From assembly GCA_900470965.1 (NCBI GenBank), contig UCCS01000022.1, forward strand, positions 3,283 to 48,188: DNA of 44,906 nucleotides, read 5' to 3'. This stretch comes from Hyphomicrobiales bacterium (lineage in GTDB: Bacteria; Pseudomonadota; Alphaproteobacteria; Rhizobiales; Rhizobiaceae). A program made the position numbers and the translations under genes. The notes beneath the pieces are model-generated. The model saw only the letters and a program-made list of their open reading frames with translations, was not told the origin of the DNA and searched no databases. Below are positions 44,732 to 44,906 of the stretch, piece by piece; the first letter of the stretch is position 1; the number at the start of each line of letters is the position of its first letter.

Positions 44732-44906
44732 ATGTCTGAGATTTTGAAGGGAAAGGTCGCGCTCGTGACCGGTGGGTCGCGCGGGCTTGGTGCTGCGGCA
44801 GCTGAAGCGCTGGCGGCGCAGGGCGCGGATGTTGCGATCAGCTATGTGGCTTCTGCCGCCAAGGCGGAAGCGATTGTGGAAAGGCTGCGGGCCAGGGGTG
44901 TGCGGG
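44732..44906 (+). CDS. SDR-family oxidoreductase, 5' part (cut by window end)
   Basis: The first 58 residues of a short-chain dehydrogenase: MSEILKGKVALVTGGSRGLG contains the TGxxxGxG cofactor loop, followed by DVAISYVASAAKAEAIVERL. AAAGGA precedes the ATG at 44732. The gene continues beyond the window, so the catalytic part is unseen. It is the likely target of the divergent TetR regulator. Confidence 0.9.
   Translation, partial: MSEILKGKVALVTGGSRGLGAAAAEALAAQGADVAISYVASAAKAEAIVERLRARGVR

Overview
The window is chromosome-like DNA from an alphaproteobacterium of the Rhizobiaceae, most likely Rhizobium. Several things point there: high GC with strong G/C at third codon positions; a GTTC-N7-GTTC LexA box; a DUF1127 gene beside a LysR gene; a D-tartrate dehydratase very close to the Bradyrhizobium enzyme as I remember it; and a KaiC/histidine-kinase pair of rhizobial type. 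I found no insertion sequence, phage gene, rRNA, tRNA or CRISPR array. The species is inferred, not shown.

Layout. 68-5547: ABC exporter, two small enzymes (GFA and VOC), DUF1127 divergent from a LysR regulator, and a reductase/epimerase. 5684-9233: KaiC-like ATPase overlapping a hybrid histidine kinase. 9376-13556: a three-gene diaminopropionate/amidohydrolase catabolic operon divergent from an Lrp/AsnC regulator. 13606-20830: membrane protein divergent from an HxlR regulator, P-loop kinase, pirin, TauE-type permease divergent from a Tat-exported beta-carbonic anhydrase, methyltransferase, and FAD amino-acid oxidase. 21078-26480: surface-polysaccharide type genes (GT25, GT4, GINT1-like, sugar isomerase, UGT-type GT).

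26494-30367 is the least explained part. It holds a two-gene operon of unknown proteins under a LexA-box promoter, a second GFA protein, an RTX calcium-binding protein, two short one-helix membrane proteins too small for routine gene calling, and a probable small RNA with a strong terminator and a Crp-like palindrome in its promoter. 30368-32381 pairs a UBP zinc finger with a cNMP-domain/thioredoxin-reductase-like flavoprotein that lacks the CxxC pair. 32371-34722 is a LysR regulator divergent from D-tartrate dehydratase (tarD).

34848-39842 is accessory: hypothetical membrane protein, TetR/SDR pair, P-loop kinase, a decayed alpha/beta-hydrolase end next to a perfect 17-bp hairpin, an AT-rich patch, a small unknown gene, DUF1003 and PNPOx-like genes. 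40006-41993 is an acetolactate synthase large subunit with no small-subunit gene beside it. It is preceded by a short leader peptide rich in Val/Ile/Leu/Ala codons, a terminator hairpin, and a promoter with a perfect palindrome in its spacer. 42036-44906 holds GST and reductase genes divergent from an HxlR regulator, and a TetR regulator divergent from an SDR gene cut by the window end.

Regulator-target divergence is a repeated theme. At least eight regulator genes face a probable target, and in five or six of them the shared spacer carries a visible palindrome.
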